Assembly: GCA_964639245.1 (NCBI GenBank) | Contig: CAZXCU010000002.1 | Location: 1-64,000 of the forward strand | From: SB15 sp964639245 | GTDB taxonomy: Bacteria; Chloroflexota; Anaerolineae; Aggregatilineales; J027 | DNA length: 64,000 bases | Direction of reading: 5' to 3' | In this document: in pieces, positions 24,211 to 33,543 of the stretch | Layout of the letters: every line of letters begins with the position of its first letter | How positions within the stretch are numbered: position 1 is the stretch's first letter | Notes under the pieces: model-generated | The model's database searches: none | Told to the model about the DNA's origin: nothing | Seen by the model: only the letters and a program-made list of their open reading frames with translations | Position numbers and translations under genes: made by a program

Positions 24211-25803
24211 TTAAGACACCCCTTCGCTATTGGATTCCGAATTTTCTACAGAGGCATTTTCAGCCGGCGGACTGGTTTCCTCAGACTCTTCCGGGTCTGG
24301 GCCGATGGCGGGTTCTTTGCCCGTCACAATATCTACGACGCGCTTAATCGCACGCTGCGTCACAATTTCATTCGCGAGTCCGGCGCGATTCTGGGGGCTG
24401 TCAAACAATTGGCGATAAAGCGCGGCTTGTTCGCCGAATTGTTCGGTGGCTTTGTCCAGATATTTGTTAATCGCCGCTTCGTCCACATCCAATTGTTCAG
24501 ATTCGACAATCTGACGCATGATGAGGCCGCGTTTAACCCGATTCACCGCTTCCGGGCGATACTGCGCCCGTAAATCCTGCTCGCGCAAGTTGGTCATTTT
24601 CAGGTAATCCTTCAAACCAACATTCGCTCTTTGCTGGAGATTTTGGTCTAAACTTTCCAGCATATCATCCACGGCGCTGTCGACTAGCACTTCCGGGAAG
24701 CGCACATCTGCCTGTTCGGTGATGGCATCAAAGGCGGTGTTGAACGCTTTTTCTTCTGCCATCTGACGCGCTGCGTTTTCCAAATCTTTCCTGACCTTGA
24801 TTTGAAGGTCAGCCAAAGTTTTGACTTCGCCATTGGTCGCGTTTTCCGCCATCATATCATTCATGGCGGGGAGGGTACGGCTGCGAACCGCTTTGACCGA
24901 CAAATCAACATCAATCGTTTCACCCGCCAGCGTTTCATCCTCGAAATCTTCGGGTAGGACAAGCTGAAAGACTTTTTCATCGCCTTTTTTCAAGCCAACC
25001 AGATGGGCTGAAAAGCCGGGGAAGGCATCCAGCGAATCGCCCGCTTCACGCACCACCGCTTTGTATTTTTCATCATCAATCAGGGTATGGGCGTGTTGAT
25101 GAGCATGTTCATCGGACTCTTCTTCATCGTCATCGTCATCCGATTCATCGTCGTCGTCCGATTCATCGTCATCGTCATCCGATTCATCGTCATCGTCCGA
25201 TTCATCGTCATCGTCGTCGTCCTCATCCTCATGATCGTGGTCATGTTCATCATCCTCGTCATGATCGTGGGCAGCATCGTCGTGCCAGAAGGTGACGGTT
25301 AAATCAAGTTCGAGTTCGTCGCCGACTTGGGCTTCGCGTTCCACATCTTCCACCACCGCCAGATTTTCTTGAATCGTCTGCATGGCTTTGCTGACCGCTT
25401 CATCGGTCACTTCTTCCGTTTCAAGTTCAAACCGTTGGCTGCGGTAGTCCTTCAAATCCACTTCGGGTTGTTTGGGAACGGAAAAAATCAGCTTGAGTTG
25501 ACCGCCTTCTTCCTTAAATTCTTCAAATTGACCGGGTGCGGCGGGTTCAATCTTCGATTCTTCCAGCGCTTTGGTGTAGAACTCGTTACCGATTTCCTCA
25601 AGGGCTTCTTCCACAATCGCTGCTTCACCCATCATCCGGGCGATGACTGTATACGGGGCTTTGCCGGGACGAAAACCGGGCAAGCGGACTTTTTTCGCCA
25701 GCCGTTTGGCAGCTTTTTGCTTGGCGGCAGTCGTTTGTTCGGGGTCAATCAGCACCGTGAGGCGGGCGGTGTGATTTTCAAGATGTTCAACTTGGACGTT
25801 CAA
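24211..25803 (-). CDS. tig: Trigger factor with a large acidic/His-rich insertion
   Basis: The 530-residue ribosome-associated chaperone has the ribosome-binding signature LPGFRPGKAP near residue 45, an FKBP-like middle domain and the helical C-terminal cradle. It is about 100 residues longer than usual. Residues 174-240, inside the FKBP domain just after GDELELDLTVTFW, are almost only Asp, Glu, Ser and His, ending in DEHAHQHAH. A second low-complexity acidic tail closes the protein. A TTG start with AAGGA upstream is used. A TATAAT box lies at 25830-25835 on the minus strand. Confidence 0.95.
   Translation of the reverse strand: MNVQVEHLENHTARLTVLIDPEQTTAAKQKAAKRLAKKVRLPGFRPGKAPYTVIARMMGEAAIVEEALEEIGNEFYTKALEESKIEPAAPGQFEEFKEEGGQLKLIFSVPKQPEVDLKDYRSQRFELETEEVTDEAVSKAMQTIQENLAVVEDVEREAQVGDELELDLTVTFWHDDAAHDHDEDDEHDHDHEDEDDDDDDESDDDDESDDDDDESDDDDESDDDDDEEESDEHAHQHAHTLIDDEKYKAVVREAGDSLDAFPGFSAHLVGLKKGDEKVFQLVLPEDFEDETLAGETIDVDLSVKAVRSRTLPAMNDMMAENATNGEVKTLADLQIKVRKDLENAARQMAEEKAFNTAFDAITEQADVRFPEVLVDSAVDDMLESLDQNLQQRANVGLKDYLKMTNLREQDLRAQYRPEAVNRVKRGLIMRQIVESEQLDVDEAAINKYLDKATEQFGEQAALYRQLFDSPQNRAGLANEIVTQRAIKRVVDIVTGKEPAIGPDPEESEETSPPAENASVENSESNSEGVS
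25084..25284 (-). repeat. Microsatellite-like acidic tract in tig
   Basis: Imperfect hexamer and longer units of the GATGAC/GATGAATCG type code for repeated DDDDES. Copy-number change in multiples of three would lengthen or shorten the FKBP-domain insertion without a frameshift. Confidence 0.75.
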
Positions 25804-25829
25804 AATGGATTTCCTTGCCTAATAGTGTG

Positions 25830-25835
25830 ATTATA
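25830..25835 (-). promoter_or_regulatory. -10 box of the tig-clpP-clpX operon
   Basis: TATAAT on the minus strand, 27 bases before the TTG start of tig. The -35 region is not convincing. Confidence 0.4.
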
Positions 25836-25980
25836 ACTGAGTTGGTTGGTTGGGTAAAACAGTTCTAACGCAGATTTAACACCGACTTAAAAGGTGGGTG
25901 TGTACATTCTCCGACCCCTCTCCCTATTTGGGGAAAAGGTTTCTATATTTCTTGCCCCACCCTGTTTACGGGGAGGAGTT

Positions 25981-26125
25981 GGGGTGATGATGCAGTTTGA
26001 TAAATTAAAACGGATAACATCTTGGCGGACGCGATATATCACGTCCCTACCGCCGAAACCGTAGGGACAGCATAGATGCTGTCCGTGTATATCCGTATTA
26101 AAAAGTTAATGTGCATTATCACCCC
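25981..26125. repeat. Complete MITE-like repeat, family 1
   Basis: Arms are ATGATGCAGTTTGA...AACGGATA and TATCCGTATTAA...GTGCATTAT, around a GGACGCGATATATCACGTCC/GGACAGCATAGATGCTGTCC core. The inverted repeat continues outward for eight bases (GGGGTGAT/ATCACCCC), different from the outer bases at 11840. The rest of the 25860-26170 gap holds a CCGACCCCTCTCCC palindrome fragment. Confidence 0.7.
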
Positions 26126-26170
26126 CTTTATGAACACAAAGGACGGCTCAAAGAAGGCCGCCCCTCTGGA

Positions 26171-26252
26171 TGGGGAAGGAGGGACTCGAACCCTCACCTC
26201 GTAAGAGACATGATCCTAAGTCATGCGCGTCTGCCAATTCCGCCACTCCCCC
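26171..26252 (-). tRNA. tRNA-Leu (anticodon UAG)
   Basis: Read on the minus strand this is an 82-nucleotide class II tRNA. The acceptor stem is GGGGGAG paired with CTTCCCC, with an A discriminator. The anticodon arm CATGA-CTTAGGA-TCATG gives UAG, the variable arm is short, and the T arm is GAGGG-TTCGAGT-CCCTC. The 3' CCA is not encoded. A GC hairpin just downstream (26139-26166) may end the transcript. Confidence 0.95.
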
Positions 26253-26310
26253 GACGGTAGGGTAATCTTAATCGCGGATTGCCCGCACGTAAAGAGGCGT
26301 TTTGTCTCTC

Positions 26311-27465
26311 CTACGGATTTATAATACGCGCCCATTTTCGAGGCATACGAACTATACCTAGAACCAGCAAAAACACCCCTATTCCTAAACCCCATTGACT
26401 ATGCCATGCCTTGTCTACCAAGGGCGAAAATGCCGGAAACGCATGGTGGAAGGGAGGTGCAGTCATCACTGTAACCGTGTTCTCCGCAATATCCAACCGA
26501 TACAATTGGCAGGTGTCCGCACACAGAGTCAGCGCCAACCATTGGCTGTCTGACGCCCAGACCAACCCGCGCATCTGCGACACGGGATGGAACAATGGCG
26601 TTAGTTGCCTGTCTTCCAGCAAGAAAATTTTTTCGTTTACATCCGTATACACAACGGAACGTTCATCCGGTGATAGCAAAAATTGGGGAGTCTGGTTCGC
26701 CATCCCGCTTGGCAGCACCGCCACCCGTTCCGCCCGAAAATCCGGGTCATGTAAATTGGCACGGTAGAGGTGATTGCATTTTGGCGTTGTTGTAAAGTAC
26801 ACCCATTCTCCTGCCACCCCCGGCGGAGCGCACAGTTCCTCCCGCACCGGACGGCGTACTTTTTGTAATCCTGTGCCATCCTCCCGCACCCGAAAAATTT
26901 CCTGCCGCAAATCATCATCCGGGTCAGCCACAAAAACCAACCACTCGTCCCCCTGTCCTGCCCACCAGCTTAAAATATTCCCCAAACTGGCAATCACCTG
27001 CTTGGTATCGCCATTCATGCTGTACAAATCATAGGTAAAATTGCTGCCGCTCATATAAATTGAGGGGTAAATATACAGTCGTTCCGTAAAATCTTCTGAC
27101 CATGCCAACGGCGGTTCATAACGGGTAGGGCGGGACTCCTGTCCATTCAACGGGTCAAGCGCGGCATATTCGCGGTCAGCCAACGGGCAGTAAAAAGTTG
27201 TTCCTTCCCCAAAAGCGCCAAACATCAAAAACTGATGTTTGTACCACTGCACTTCACAGTAGCCGGCGGGTTTGCCAGCAGGATGTGTTGTGCGGGTCAC
27301 TTGCGTCAGAGTCTTACCATCCGGGGTCAGGGTGAAAATTTCGCTGTTGCCATCTCTATCGGACAGAAACGCCATCAGAAAAAACGGATGCTCACTGCGG
27401 GAAAACGATAGCAACCCACTCAGAAAAATCAGGACAAGGGCGAAGATAAATAAAAATAGGCGCAT
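26311..27465 (-). CDS. Membrane-anchored TolB-like beta-propeller protein
   Basis: The 384-residue product has an N-terminal span (LFLFIFALVLIFLSGLLSF), a periplasmic-type propeller with blades such as MAFLSDRDGNSEIFTLTPDG and EIFRVREDGTGLQKVRRP, and a C-terminal span (GIGVFLLVLGIVRM). PD40/TolB-like blades are weak, so the ligand is unknown. It begins 22 bases after the glycosyltransferase gene and is probably in its operon. The protein at 34051 has the same plan, with fewer blades. Confidence 0.7.
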   Translation of the reverse strand: MRLFLFIFALVLIFLSGLLSFSRSEHPFFLMAFLSDRDGNSEIFTLTPDGKTLTQVTRTTHPAGKPAGYCEVQWYKHQFLMFGAFGEGTTFYCPLADREYAALDPLNGQESRPTRYEPPLAWSEDFTERLYIYPSIYMSGSNFTYDLYSMNGDTKQVIASLGNILSWWAGQGDEWLVFVADPDDDLRQEIFRVREDGTGLQKVRRPVREELCAPPGVAGEWVYFTTTPKCNHLYRANLHDPDFRAERVAVLPSGMANQTPQFLLSPDERSVVYTDVNEKIFLLEDRQLTPLFHPVSQMRGLVWASDSQWLALTLCADTCQLYRLDIAENTVTVMTAPPFHHAFPAFSPLVDKAWHSQWGLGIGVFLLVLGIVRMPRKWARIINP

Positions 27466-27487
27466 TCTATTAGTGTATCCGATTTCG

Positions 27488-29578
27488 CTAGCGGCAGTAC
27501 CCTTTGAACAATACCAATTCGCGCAGGTCAGGGATGGTATCGGCGTTGGGACTGCGAACGGGGTCGGACAGCAAAAAGCGGGTTTTTAATTGCTCAATAA
27601 CGAAGCCGCTTTGCAGGGAAATGTAAAAATAGTGCGGACGGTCACAGGGTAATGTTTGCATGAAATTTTCCGTCATATCTTGAGGGCGTAAACTCCGAAT
27701 CCGAATTTCAGGACGGTAATAATTGAGGATTTCATTGCCATACATTTCAGGAAAAACGGGGTCGCTTATCAAAATCAACTGTGTGCCATCGGGCAAATCC
27801 AGTGAGCGCAAAATGGCATCTTCGCCATCGGGATAGGGTTTGACGATGCGAAACTGCTGGTTAAACACTTGCAAATGGGGTTCAAAATAATAGGCAATTT
27901 GTCCCATCGCCAACCCGATAAAAATAAACGCGATAACAATTCCCTGTATTTTTTCATCGGGGGGCAGCAGGTGAGTCAGTACGTAGTGCCCCCCCACGGC
28001 AGCAGGCAAAATGAGCAGGGGGAAAATTGCCACCAAGCGCACCGAAATTCCGCTTTCCACCAGCAGACTCGTTCCCATCGGTGGAATCAGCAGGGCGAAA
28101 AAGAGCAACCAGAAAGCCGCCCCGCGCCACCGCGAAACCAGATAAAACATGCCCATCAGAAAAAATGGGGCAATATACACCAGTAAAAGCGGCGTGTTGC
28201 CCGCATAAAACAAACTCGAATCCGGCACGCCCAGATAGACCAAAAACGCTTGCAGCACACGGTCACGCTGGGCCTTAAAAATGTCATCTTCGGGGGAAGC
28301 CACCAGCACCCGCTTGAGATAATTTTCTCCCACGCCGACGGTATTTAAACGTCCGGTGGTGGGTGTGCCTGCGCCTGCAATCACATAATAGACCGGCGCA
28401 GCGATCAAGAGGGCTGTCACCGCCAGAATAAAAATCCCCCGCCATGACGGGCGTTTTTCCCAGAATAAAAAACCACTGGTGAGCCACAGAATCGCAATGG
28501 CGGGGAAGGCCAAACGTCCACCTTCATAAAAATATTGGGTCATGCCCAGCGCGGCTCCGCTAATGGCATAATCCAAGCGGCGGTTGTAGCGCAACCCGCG
28601 TGCCAGAAAAGCCAGCGCCAGCGTTCCCGAAAGAGCATCACAAACGTGCAGCATACTCAAGCGGCTGAAATGGACATGCGGCGGAAAAGTTGCCAACAGC
28701 AGCGCGGCAAGCAGGGCGGTTTGGCGGTCAAACAGCGTTTTTGCCAGTACATACAGCGCCGGAATGGTCAGCGTCCCTAGAATCGCGCTGGCGATTCTTG
28801 CCCCGACCAGAGACCGCCCGAAAATTTCGCTCGCTCCTGCTACCGCATACGCATAGAGATAGGGAAACGGTGATACACGGGTCATCGGCGCGATAATTTT
28901 GACATCATCGCGTTTGAAAAATTCATTCGCTGCCGATGTGTAATGGACTTCATCCACCAGCACCCGAATTGTCGAGTCCAAGCCCCGGACGCGCAAAACC
29001 AGCCCCAGAAAAATAATCGCTATTAATAAGTAAAAATCGGTCTTGGGTCGGGGAATTGAACGGACAGCATGTATCCCGTCGCTGCCCATCCCCCACGCGA
29101 CCAATAAAATCCCCGCGCAGAGCAACATGAACTGCATAGGCGGTGTGAGATTTTCCAGCAGGCCAATCTTAAAAAGCTGTCCGTTGGATTCTGCCAGAAT
29201 CCACAAACATGTGATTCCTGCGCCAAGCATCAGCCAGCGTTTGATTTTGAGGGAAAACGGATGGTCTACCGTGTTCCATCGGGATAGGTCGATTGGAGAT
29301 AAAGAGAGTCCGAAGATGAGCAACCCTCCCCCCAGCACCATCAACAGCGCGGCGGGGGCAAGCGGCCTGTCTTCAATCGCTTCACGGAATAAATACAAGC
29401 TGACGCTGATGCCTTTTTGTTCATTCTCCCGAATTTGCAGGGGGGAGAGGCGCTCGATATCCTCAAAGTAGGTCATCGGGGAGGCAATTCGCACCTGAAA
29501 AACAAAGGCACTCAGTCCCAGCAGCAAACAGGCAATCGCAATGAGCATCCGACTGAGGAAAGGGTGAGTTTGGCGCAT
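27488..29578 (-). CDS. GT39/ArnT-like membrane glycosyltransferase
   Basis: A 696-residue polytopic protein. After two or three N-terminal spans, the GT-C core starts near residue 190 with LLIAIIFLGLVLRVRGL, carries the catalytic-loop acidic pair in VLVDEVHYTSAANEFF, and continues with LVGARIASAILGTLTIPALY and many further spans. A soluble C-terminal part ends at FLLSDPVRSPN...VLFKGYC. It should move a sugar from a polyprenyl-phosphate donor to protein or lipid on the outer face. The Thr-rich stalks encoded in this window are possible substrates (inference). A loop at 29059-29085 contains a repeat-derived sequence. Confidence 0.82.
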   Translation of the reverse strand: MRQTHPFLSRMLIAIACLLLGLSAFVFQVRIASPMTYFEDIERLSPLQIRENEQKGISVSLYLFREAIEDRPLAPAALLMVLGGGLLIFGLSLSPIDLSRWNTVDHPFSLKIKRWLMLGAGITCLWILAESNGQLFKIGLLENLTPPMQFMLLCAGILLVAWGMGSDGIHAVRSIPRPKTDFYLLIAIIFLGLVLRVRGLDSTIRVLVDEVHYTSAANEFFKRDDVKIIAPMTRVSPFPYLYAYAVAGASEIFGRSLVGARIASAILGTLTIPALYVLAKTLFDRQTALLAALLLATFPPHVHFSRLSMLHVCDALSGTLALAFLARGLRYNRRLDYAISGAALGMTQYFYEGGRLAFPAIAILWLTSGFLFWEKRPSWRGIFILAVTALLIAAPVYYVIAGAGTPTTGRLNTVGVGENYLKRVLVASPEDDIFKAQRDRVLQAFLVYLGVPDSSLFYAGNTPLLLVYIAPFFLMGMFYLVSRWRGAAFWLLFFALLIPPMGTSLLVESGISVRLVAIFPLLILPAAVGGHYVLTHLLPPDEKIQGIVIAFIFIGLAMGQIAYYFEPHLQVFNQQFRIVKPYPDGEDAILRSLDLPDGTQLILISDPVFPEMYGNEILNYYRPEIRIRSLRPQDMTENFMQTLPCDRPHYFYISLQSGFVIEQLKTRFLLSDPVRSPNADTIPDLRELVLFKGYCR

Positions 29579-29686
29579 AACAGGTTACTATAGCATGAAC
29601 TGGTGTTTTTGCTTAAAACTTATTGAGCATTTTTTCGTAGAATCGACTGTTTATGATATGGTAGTAGGGAAGGAGAGAGTAGCAGG

Positions 29687-30487
29687 ATGAGCCAGAAAGA
29701 CTTAGAGCCGTATCAACCGAATTTTTCAGCCGCCTCTGAACCCACCCGCCGCGCCGAAGAATCTTATCGAGAAGGACGGCGTTCGGGATGTATGGAACGG
29801 GCGCTGGTGTATAGCGTGACGATGATTGTGTTTGCCTGTATTCTGGTGGCGGGCATGGCGATGTTCAGCGTGGGGGTGATTGGGGACTCGTTGAGCGAAT
29901 TTTGCATCTATGACTGTGACACGGATGTGGTCGAAGTGGATGTCCAGCCATTTATTCTGGCGCTCAAACAGGAAGCCTTTTTAGAAACGCTGCGTTCGGA
30001 GCAAGTGTACGAAATTTACGCCTCGAATGAGATGCCGGGCATTATTCCCGGACGACGGAGTATGCGTTACAAAGCCTTCATGACCATCACAAGCGGGGTA
30101 GATTTGCAGTTGGTGGAAGAAGCCGATTTTTCTAGCGATGGTACAAGTATTACTATTACGCTGCCCAAACCCCAACTGCGCGATTGTGTGCTGGATTCGC
30201 AAACCTCGTTTTTCTATGAGGAATCGTGCAACTATGTAGGCTGCGGCAATTTAGAGGAAGTGCTGGTTGACCGCGCTTACGAAATGCCCGTCTCCGAAGG
30301 GTACGAAATTTTGCTGACGGAAGCGTGGGAAAATGCAGTCGAGGCGGTGACGGATATGGCGCAGAATTTTGGGTACGAAATCATTAACATCCAGCAGACC
30401 AGCGAAGAGATGTTTTTTGTGTCCAACGACAGCACCTGCAAGATTCCGGCAGATTTTGCCACCCCGCAACCCACTGCTGCACCATAA
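29687..30487 (+). CDS. DUF4230-type membrane protein
   Basis: The 266-residue protein has a cytosolic N terminus, a span at about 41-65 (ALVYSVTMIVFACILVAGMA), and an external domain with the DUF4230 pattern: MRYKAFMTITSGVDLQLVEE, ITITLPKPQLRDCVLD, then a helical end. Several Cys (FCIYDCDTD, SCNYVGCGN) may pair outside. A short Pro/Thr tail closes it. Function is not known for the family. GGAGAG precedes the ATG. It is divergent from the GT39 gene. Confidence 0.75.
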   Translation: MSQKDLEPYQPNFSAASEPTRRAEESYREGRRSGCMERALVYSVTMIVFACILVAGMAMFSVGVIGDSLSEFCIYDCDTDVVEVDVQPFILALKQEAFLETLRSEQVYEIYASNEMPGIIPGRRSMRYKAFMTITSGVDLQLVEEADFSSDGTSITITLPKPQLRDCVLDSQTSFFYEESCNYVGCGNLEEVLVDRAYEMPVSEGYEILLTEAWENAVEAVTDMAQNFGYEIINIQQTSEEMFFVSNDSTCKIPADFATPQPTAAP

Positions 30488-30496
30488 AAAGCGTTT

Positions 30497-30529
30497 AAAA
30501 AAATGCGGGCGGGTCAACTTCCCGCCCCT
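30497..30529 (-). terminator. Terminator between convergent genes, serving 30539-31177
   Basis: GGGCGGG and CCCGCCC flank a seven-base loop. On the minus strand the hairpin is followed by GCATTTTTTT. Confidence 0.65.
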
Positions 30530-30538
30530 ATAGAGGAT

Positions 30539-31177
30539 TTACCGATAAGCGGGGGCTTTTTCGTCGAAAGACACGATTTCTGTTAAGCCATTCAGCGCGG
30601 TGAAGAAATTTTGTCGTTCGGAGCGTTTGGCGCTTTCAAAACCAGTTCCTACATGGCTCGGAATCACATAACGCGGGCGGGCCGATTGCACAAAAGCAGC
30701 GGCATTCTGCGCGTTCATTTGCCCATCTTGTGATGTGGCGGGCAAAATGGCGATGTCGCAGCGCAGCGAACGCAGTTCCGGTACAAAATCGGTATCGCCT
30801 GCGTAGTAAATGTCGGTGTAGTTCTGGGAGATGACGAAGCCAATGTCTTCGCGTTGGGTGGGGTGGTCGCCGGAGAAGGTGTAAGCGGGTACGGCTTTAA
30901 TGCTGGTACGCCCAAAATTAATCACCTGAAAAGGTCGTAAGACGGTCACAGGGCAATCCAAATAAGCGGCGGCACTGCGACTGGCAATCACCTGAGTATT
31001 CGGGCCAATGAGTTTATTCACATCGGCGGGGGAGCAGTGGTCATAATGTTCGTGGGAGATTAAAATAAGGTCGGGGGATTGGCCTTCATATAGAACCCGC
31101 CATGGGTCAATCATGATGGAAGGCGTGCCATGAATTAAAAAGGAGGCATGGCCTAACCATTGGATGTTATTGATCAT
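30539..31177 (-). CDS. MBL-fold metal-dependent hydrolase (UlaG/YcfS type)
   Basis: The 212-residue protein starts INNIQWLGHASFLIHG, has SHEHYDHCSPADV (the HxHxDH metal motif), IYYAGDTDFVPEL with the bridging Asp, and IPSHVGTG at the end. This matches YP_UlaG-type hydrolases, which as a group act on phosphoesters or lactones, without a firm substrate here. It retains the full metal motif that the related protein at 9559 has lost. Single gene with its own terminator. Confidence 0.85.
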   Translation of the reverse strand: MINNIQWLGHASFLIHGTPSIMIDPWRVLYEGQSPDLILISHEHYDHCSPADVNKLIGPNTQVIASRSAAAYLDCPVTVLRPFQVINFGRTSIKAVPAYTFSGDHPTQREDIGFVISQNYTDIYYAGDTDFVPELRSLRCDIAILPATSQDGQMNAQNAAAFVQSARPRYVIPSHVGTGFESAKRSERQNFFTALNGLTEIVSFDEKAPAYR

Positions 31178-31374
31178 TTTACCTTGCTCTCATCTGGTTC
31201 TCATCACTTCTTCTGATGGGATAATAGCACCAAACCTGACAATCAATCTGACGCAAACCCTACGCTGATTCGCCGTCCTGTCGCCGAATTGTCAATAAAT
31301 TGTAGGACATTTGTGCAAGTGATAAATAATTTCGTTTACAAATTTCAGTTTTCCTTGAAAAAAAGTTTTTGAGG

Positions 31375-31380
31375 TATAAT
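31375..31380 (+). promoter_or_regulatory. -10 box TATAAT before pepF
   Basis: A consensus TATAAT 28 bases before the ATG. A TTGAAA at 31355 is only 14 bases away, so the -35 is uncertain. Confidence 0.4.
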
Positions 31381-31408
31381 TTTGCGGAGTCCATTTTAGA
31401 AAAAGGTC

Positions 31409-33214
31409 ATGAGCATGACAGCAGTGGCAGAAAAAAAACAAACCGGTGCCGAAAATGTGCGCTGGAATCTTAATGATATGTACAGCGGCCCGGATGACCC
31501 GCAGATTGAACAGGACATGGCGGAATCGCTGGCAAAAGCCAAAGCCTTCGGGGAGCAGTATCGCGGGAAAGTTGCCAGTTTGAGCGCGGCAGAACTGCGC
31601 CAAGCGGTAGAAATTTACGAAGGCATCATCGCTTATTTATATAAACTCGGTACTTATTCTTATCTCATCTGGTCAACCGACACCCAGAATCCCACATTGG
31701 GGAAACTGCTGGCAAAAGTCCGCGAACACGGCAATGATATTAACCAGGAAACGCTGTTTTTCGACATTGAGTGGGGAACGGCCCCGGATGAGGTGGGCAA
31801 ATTAGCCGATGACCCTGCGCTAGAAAAATATCGCCACTATCTGCATGTGGAACGGTTAAACAAGCCCTATCTGCGCTCCGAATCCGAAGAAAAAATCATG
31901 AGCGAACTGTCGCTCACGGGGGCTTCGGCGTGGGATCGGTATTTTGACGAAGTGATGAGTAATCTACGCTACGATTGGCAGGGCGAAAAGGTGACACAGG
32001 CGGAAATTCTGGACAAAATTCGGCATCCAGACCGCGAGATTCGTAAAGCCGCCGCCGACTCGGTGACAGCGACCCTCCGGCAAAACACCCACCCGACCAG
32101 CTATATTTTTAATATGATTCTGCTGGAAAAATCCTCCAGAGATAAAATTCGCGGACACAAAACATGGATTTCATCGCGGAATCTGGGGAATCAGATTCAA
32201 GATGAGGCGGTGGACGCACTGGTCAACGCCGTCACCAGCCGCTACGATATTGTTGCACGCTATTATAAGCTGCTCAAAAATGTGCTGGGCTACGATGAAC
32301 TGTTTGACTATGACCGCTATGCCCCGATTGATAAGGTTGAAGCGGCGGTGACATGGAGTGAATCCCGCGAAATCGTCTTAAATTCCTTTGGCGGGTTTGA
32401 TGAACGCATGGCAGAAATTGCTGAAAAATTCTTTGATAACCAGTGGATTGACGCACCTCCGCAGCCGGGTAAACAGGGCGGCGCGTACAGCCATCCGGGA
32501 GCATCGGCAATTCATCCGTATGTGTTTATGAATTTCACAGGCAAAATTGAAAGCACCATGACGCTGGCGCATGAATTGGGTCACGGGGTGCATCAATATC
32601 TTGCCGCGCAGCAGGGCGAATTGCAAAAAAGCACCCCTCTCACCACCGCAGAAATGGCCTCGACTTTTGGTGAAATGCTGGTGTTCGATTATCTGATTGC
32701 CCGCGAACAAGATGCGAATGTGCGCTTGGGAATGCGAATGGAAAAAATCGCCAGCACCTTTGCGACGGTTTTCCGCCAGATTTCGATGAATCGGTTTGAG
32801 GATGCGATGCACAATGCCCGCCGGACACAGGGTGAACTCAGCACCGACCAACTCAGCGAATTCTGGTTAAAGACACAACGGGCGATGTTTGGCGACAGCC
32901 TGACTCTGCGCGAAGATTACGGTATCTGGTGGAGTTATATCCCGCACTTTGTCGGGACACCGGGCTATGTCTATGCGTATGCCTTCGGGGAACTGCTGGT
33001 CTGGGCGCTGTACGCACGCTATAAAAATGGACTGGCGGGTTTTAATGAAAAATATCTTCATGCGCTGGCGCTGGGTGGGTCAGATTGGCCTCATAACATC
33101 CTTGCGCCGCTGGATGTGAATTTGCAAGACCCGCAGTTCTGGCACGAAGGGTTGAATCTGCTGGATGCGTTTGTAGCGGATACCGAAGCGGAAGCCAAAA
33201 AAGTACGCGGGTAA
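31409..33214 (+). CDS. pepF: Oligoendopeptidase F (M3 family zinc peptidase)
   Basis: A 601-residue cytosolic metallopeptidase. The zinc motif HELGHG begins at residue 388 and the third ligand Glu lies in TAEMASTFGEMLVFD, about 25 residues on. ENVRWNLNDMYSGPDDPQIE at the N terminus, the YSHPGASAIHPYVFMNFTG loop and IPHFVGTPGYVYAYAFGELL are standard for PepF. It cuts peptides of roughly 7-17 residues. No signal peptide is seen. Confidence 0.95.
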   Translation: MSMTAVAEKKQTGAENVRWNLNDMYSGPDDPQIEQDMAESLAKAKAFGEQYRGKVASLSAAELRQAVEIYEGIIAYLYKLGTYSYLIWSTDTQNPTLGKLLAKVREHGNDINQETLFFDIEWGTAPDEVGKLADDPALEKYRHYLHVERLNKPYLRSESEEKIMSELSLTGASAWDRYFDEVMSNLRYDWQGEKVTQAEILDKIRHPDREIRKAAADSVTATLRQNTHPTSYIFNMILLEKSSRDKIRGHKTWISSRNLGNQIQDEAVDALVNAVTSRYDIVARYYKLLKNVLGYDELFDYDRYAPIDKVEAAVTWSESREIVLNSFGGFDERMAEIAEKFFDNQWIDAPPQPGKQGGAYSHPGASAIHPYVFMNFTGKIESTMTLAHELGHGVHQYLAAQQGELQKSTPLTTAEMASTFGEMLVFDYLIAREQDANVRLGMRMEKIASTFATVFRQISMNRFEDAMHNARRTQGELSTDQLSEFWLKTQRAMFGDSLTLREDYGIWWSYIPHFVGTPGYVYAYAFGELLVWALYARYKNGLAGFNEKYLHALALGGSDWPHNILAPLDVNLQDPQFWHEGLNLLDAFVADTEAEAKKVRG

Positions 33215-33327
33215 GGAAGCTGCCCATTTTTAGGGTTGCGTCCGGTAAATTGTTTGAGAGGGCGGGGTACGGATATGTCATATCTTTAGACTCCCGCCCA
33301 GAGCGATGTTTGGTTGTGGGGTGGGAA

Positions 33328-33543
33328 ATGAATAGCGAACAATTGGAAAGGTTGGTCTACCAGGTGGCGGACGAACTAGATTTAGACGTGCGTTCCATTG
33401 AATATACGGACATCGGGGTTTCGGTGCGTTACGCCGCCCATGGACTCAATGCAGAAACGCTGCTCACGTATGAAAATATCGAGCAGTCGGACGAAGCGTC
33501 GATTCTGGCACACCTCTACGCCTATATGAGTGGGATTGGCTGA
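33328..33543 (+). CDS. Small conserved protein of unknown function
   Basis: A 71-residue acidic protein starting MNSEQLERLVYQVADELDLD with GTGGGAA just upstream. Helix-rich, without recognised motif. Its stop overlaps the ATG of the next gene (TGATG), so the two are coupled. A longer reading from 33250 has no better start signal. Confidence 0.5.
   Translation: MNSEQLERLVYQVADELDLDVRSIEYTDIGVSVRYAAHGLNAETLLTYENIEQSDEASILAHLYAYMSGIG

Noticed and set aside
25087..25302. Hydrophobic 71-codon frame on the plus strand inside tig
   Set aside because: It is the mirror of the acidic microsatellite (GAT/GAC read backwards as ATC/GTC), not a membrane protein gene.
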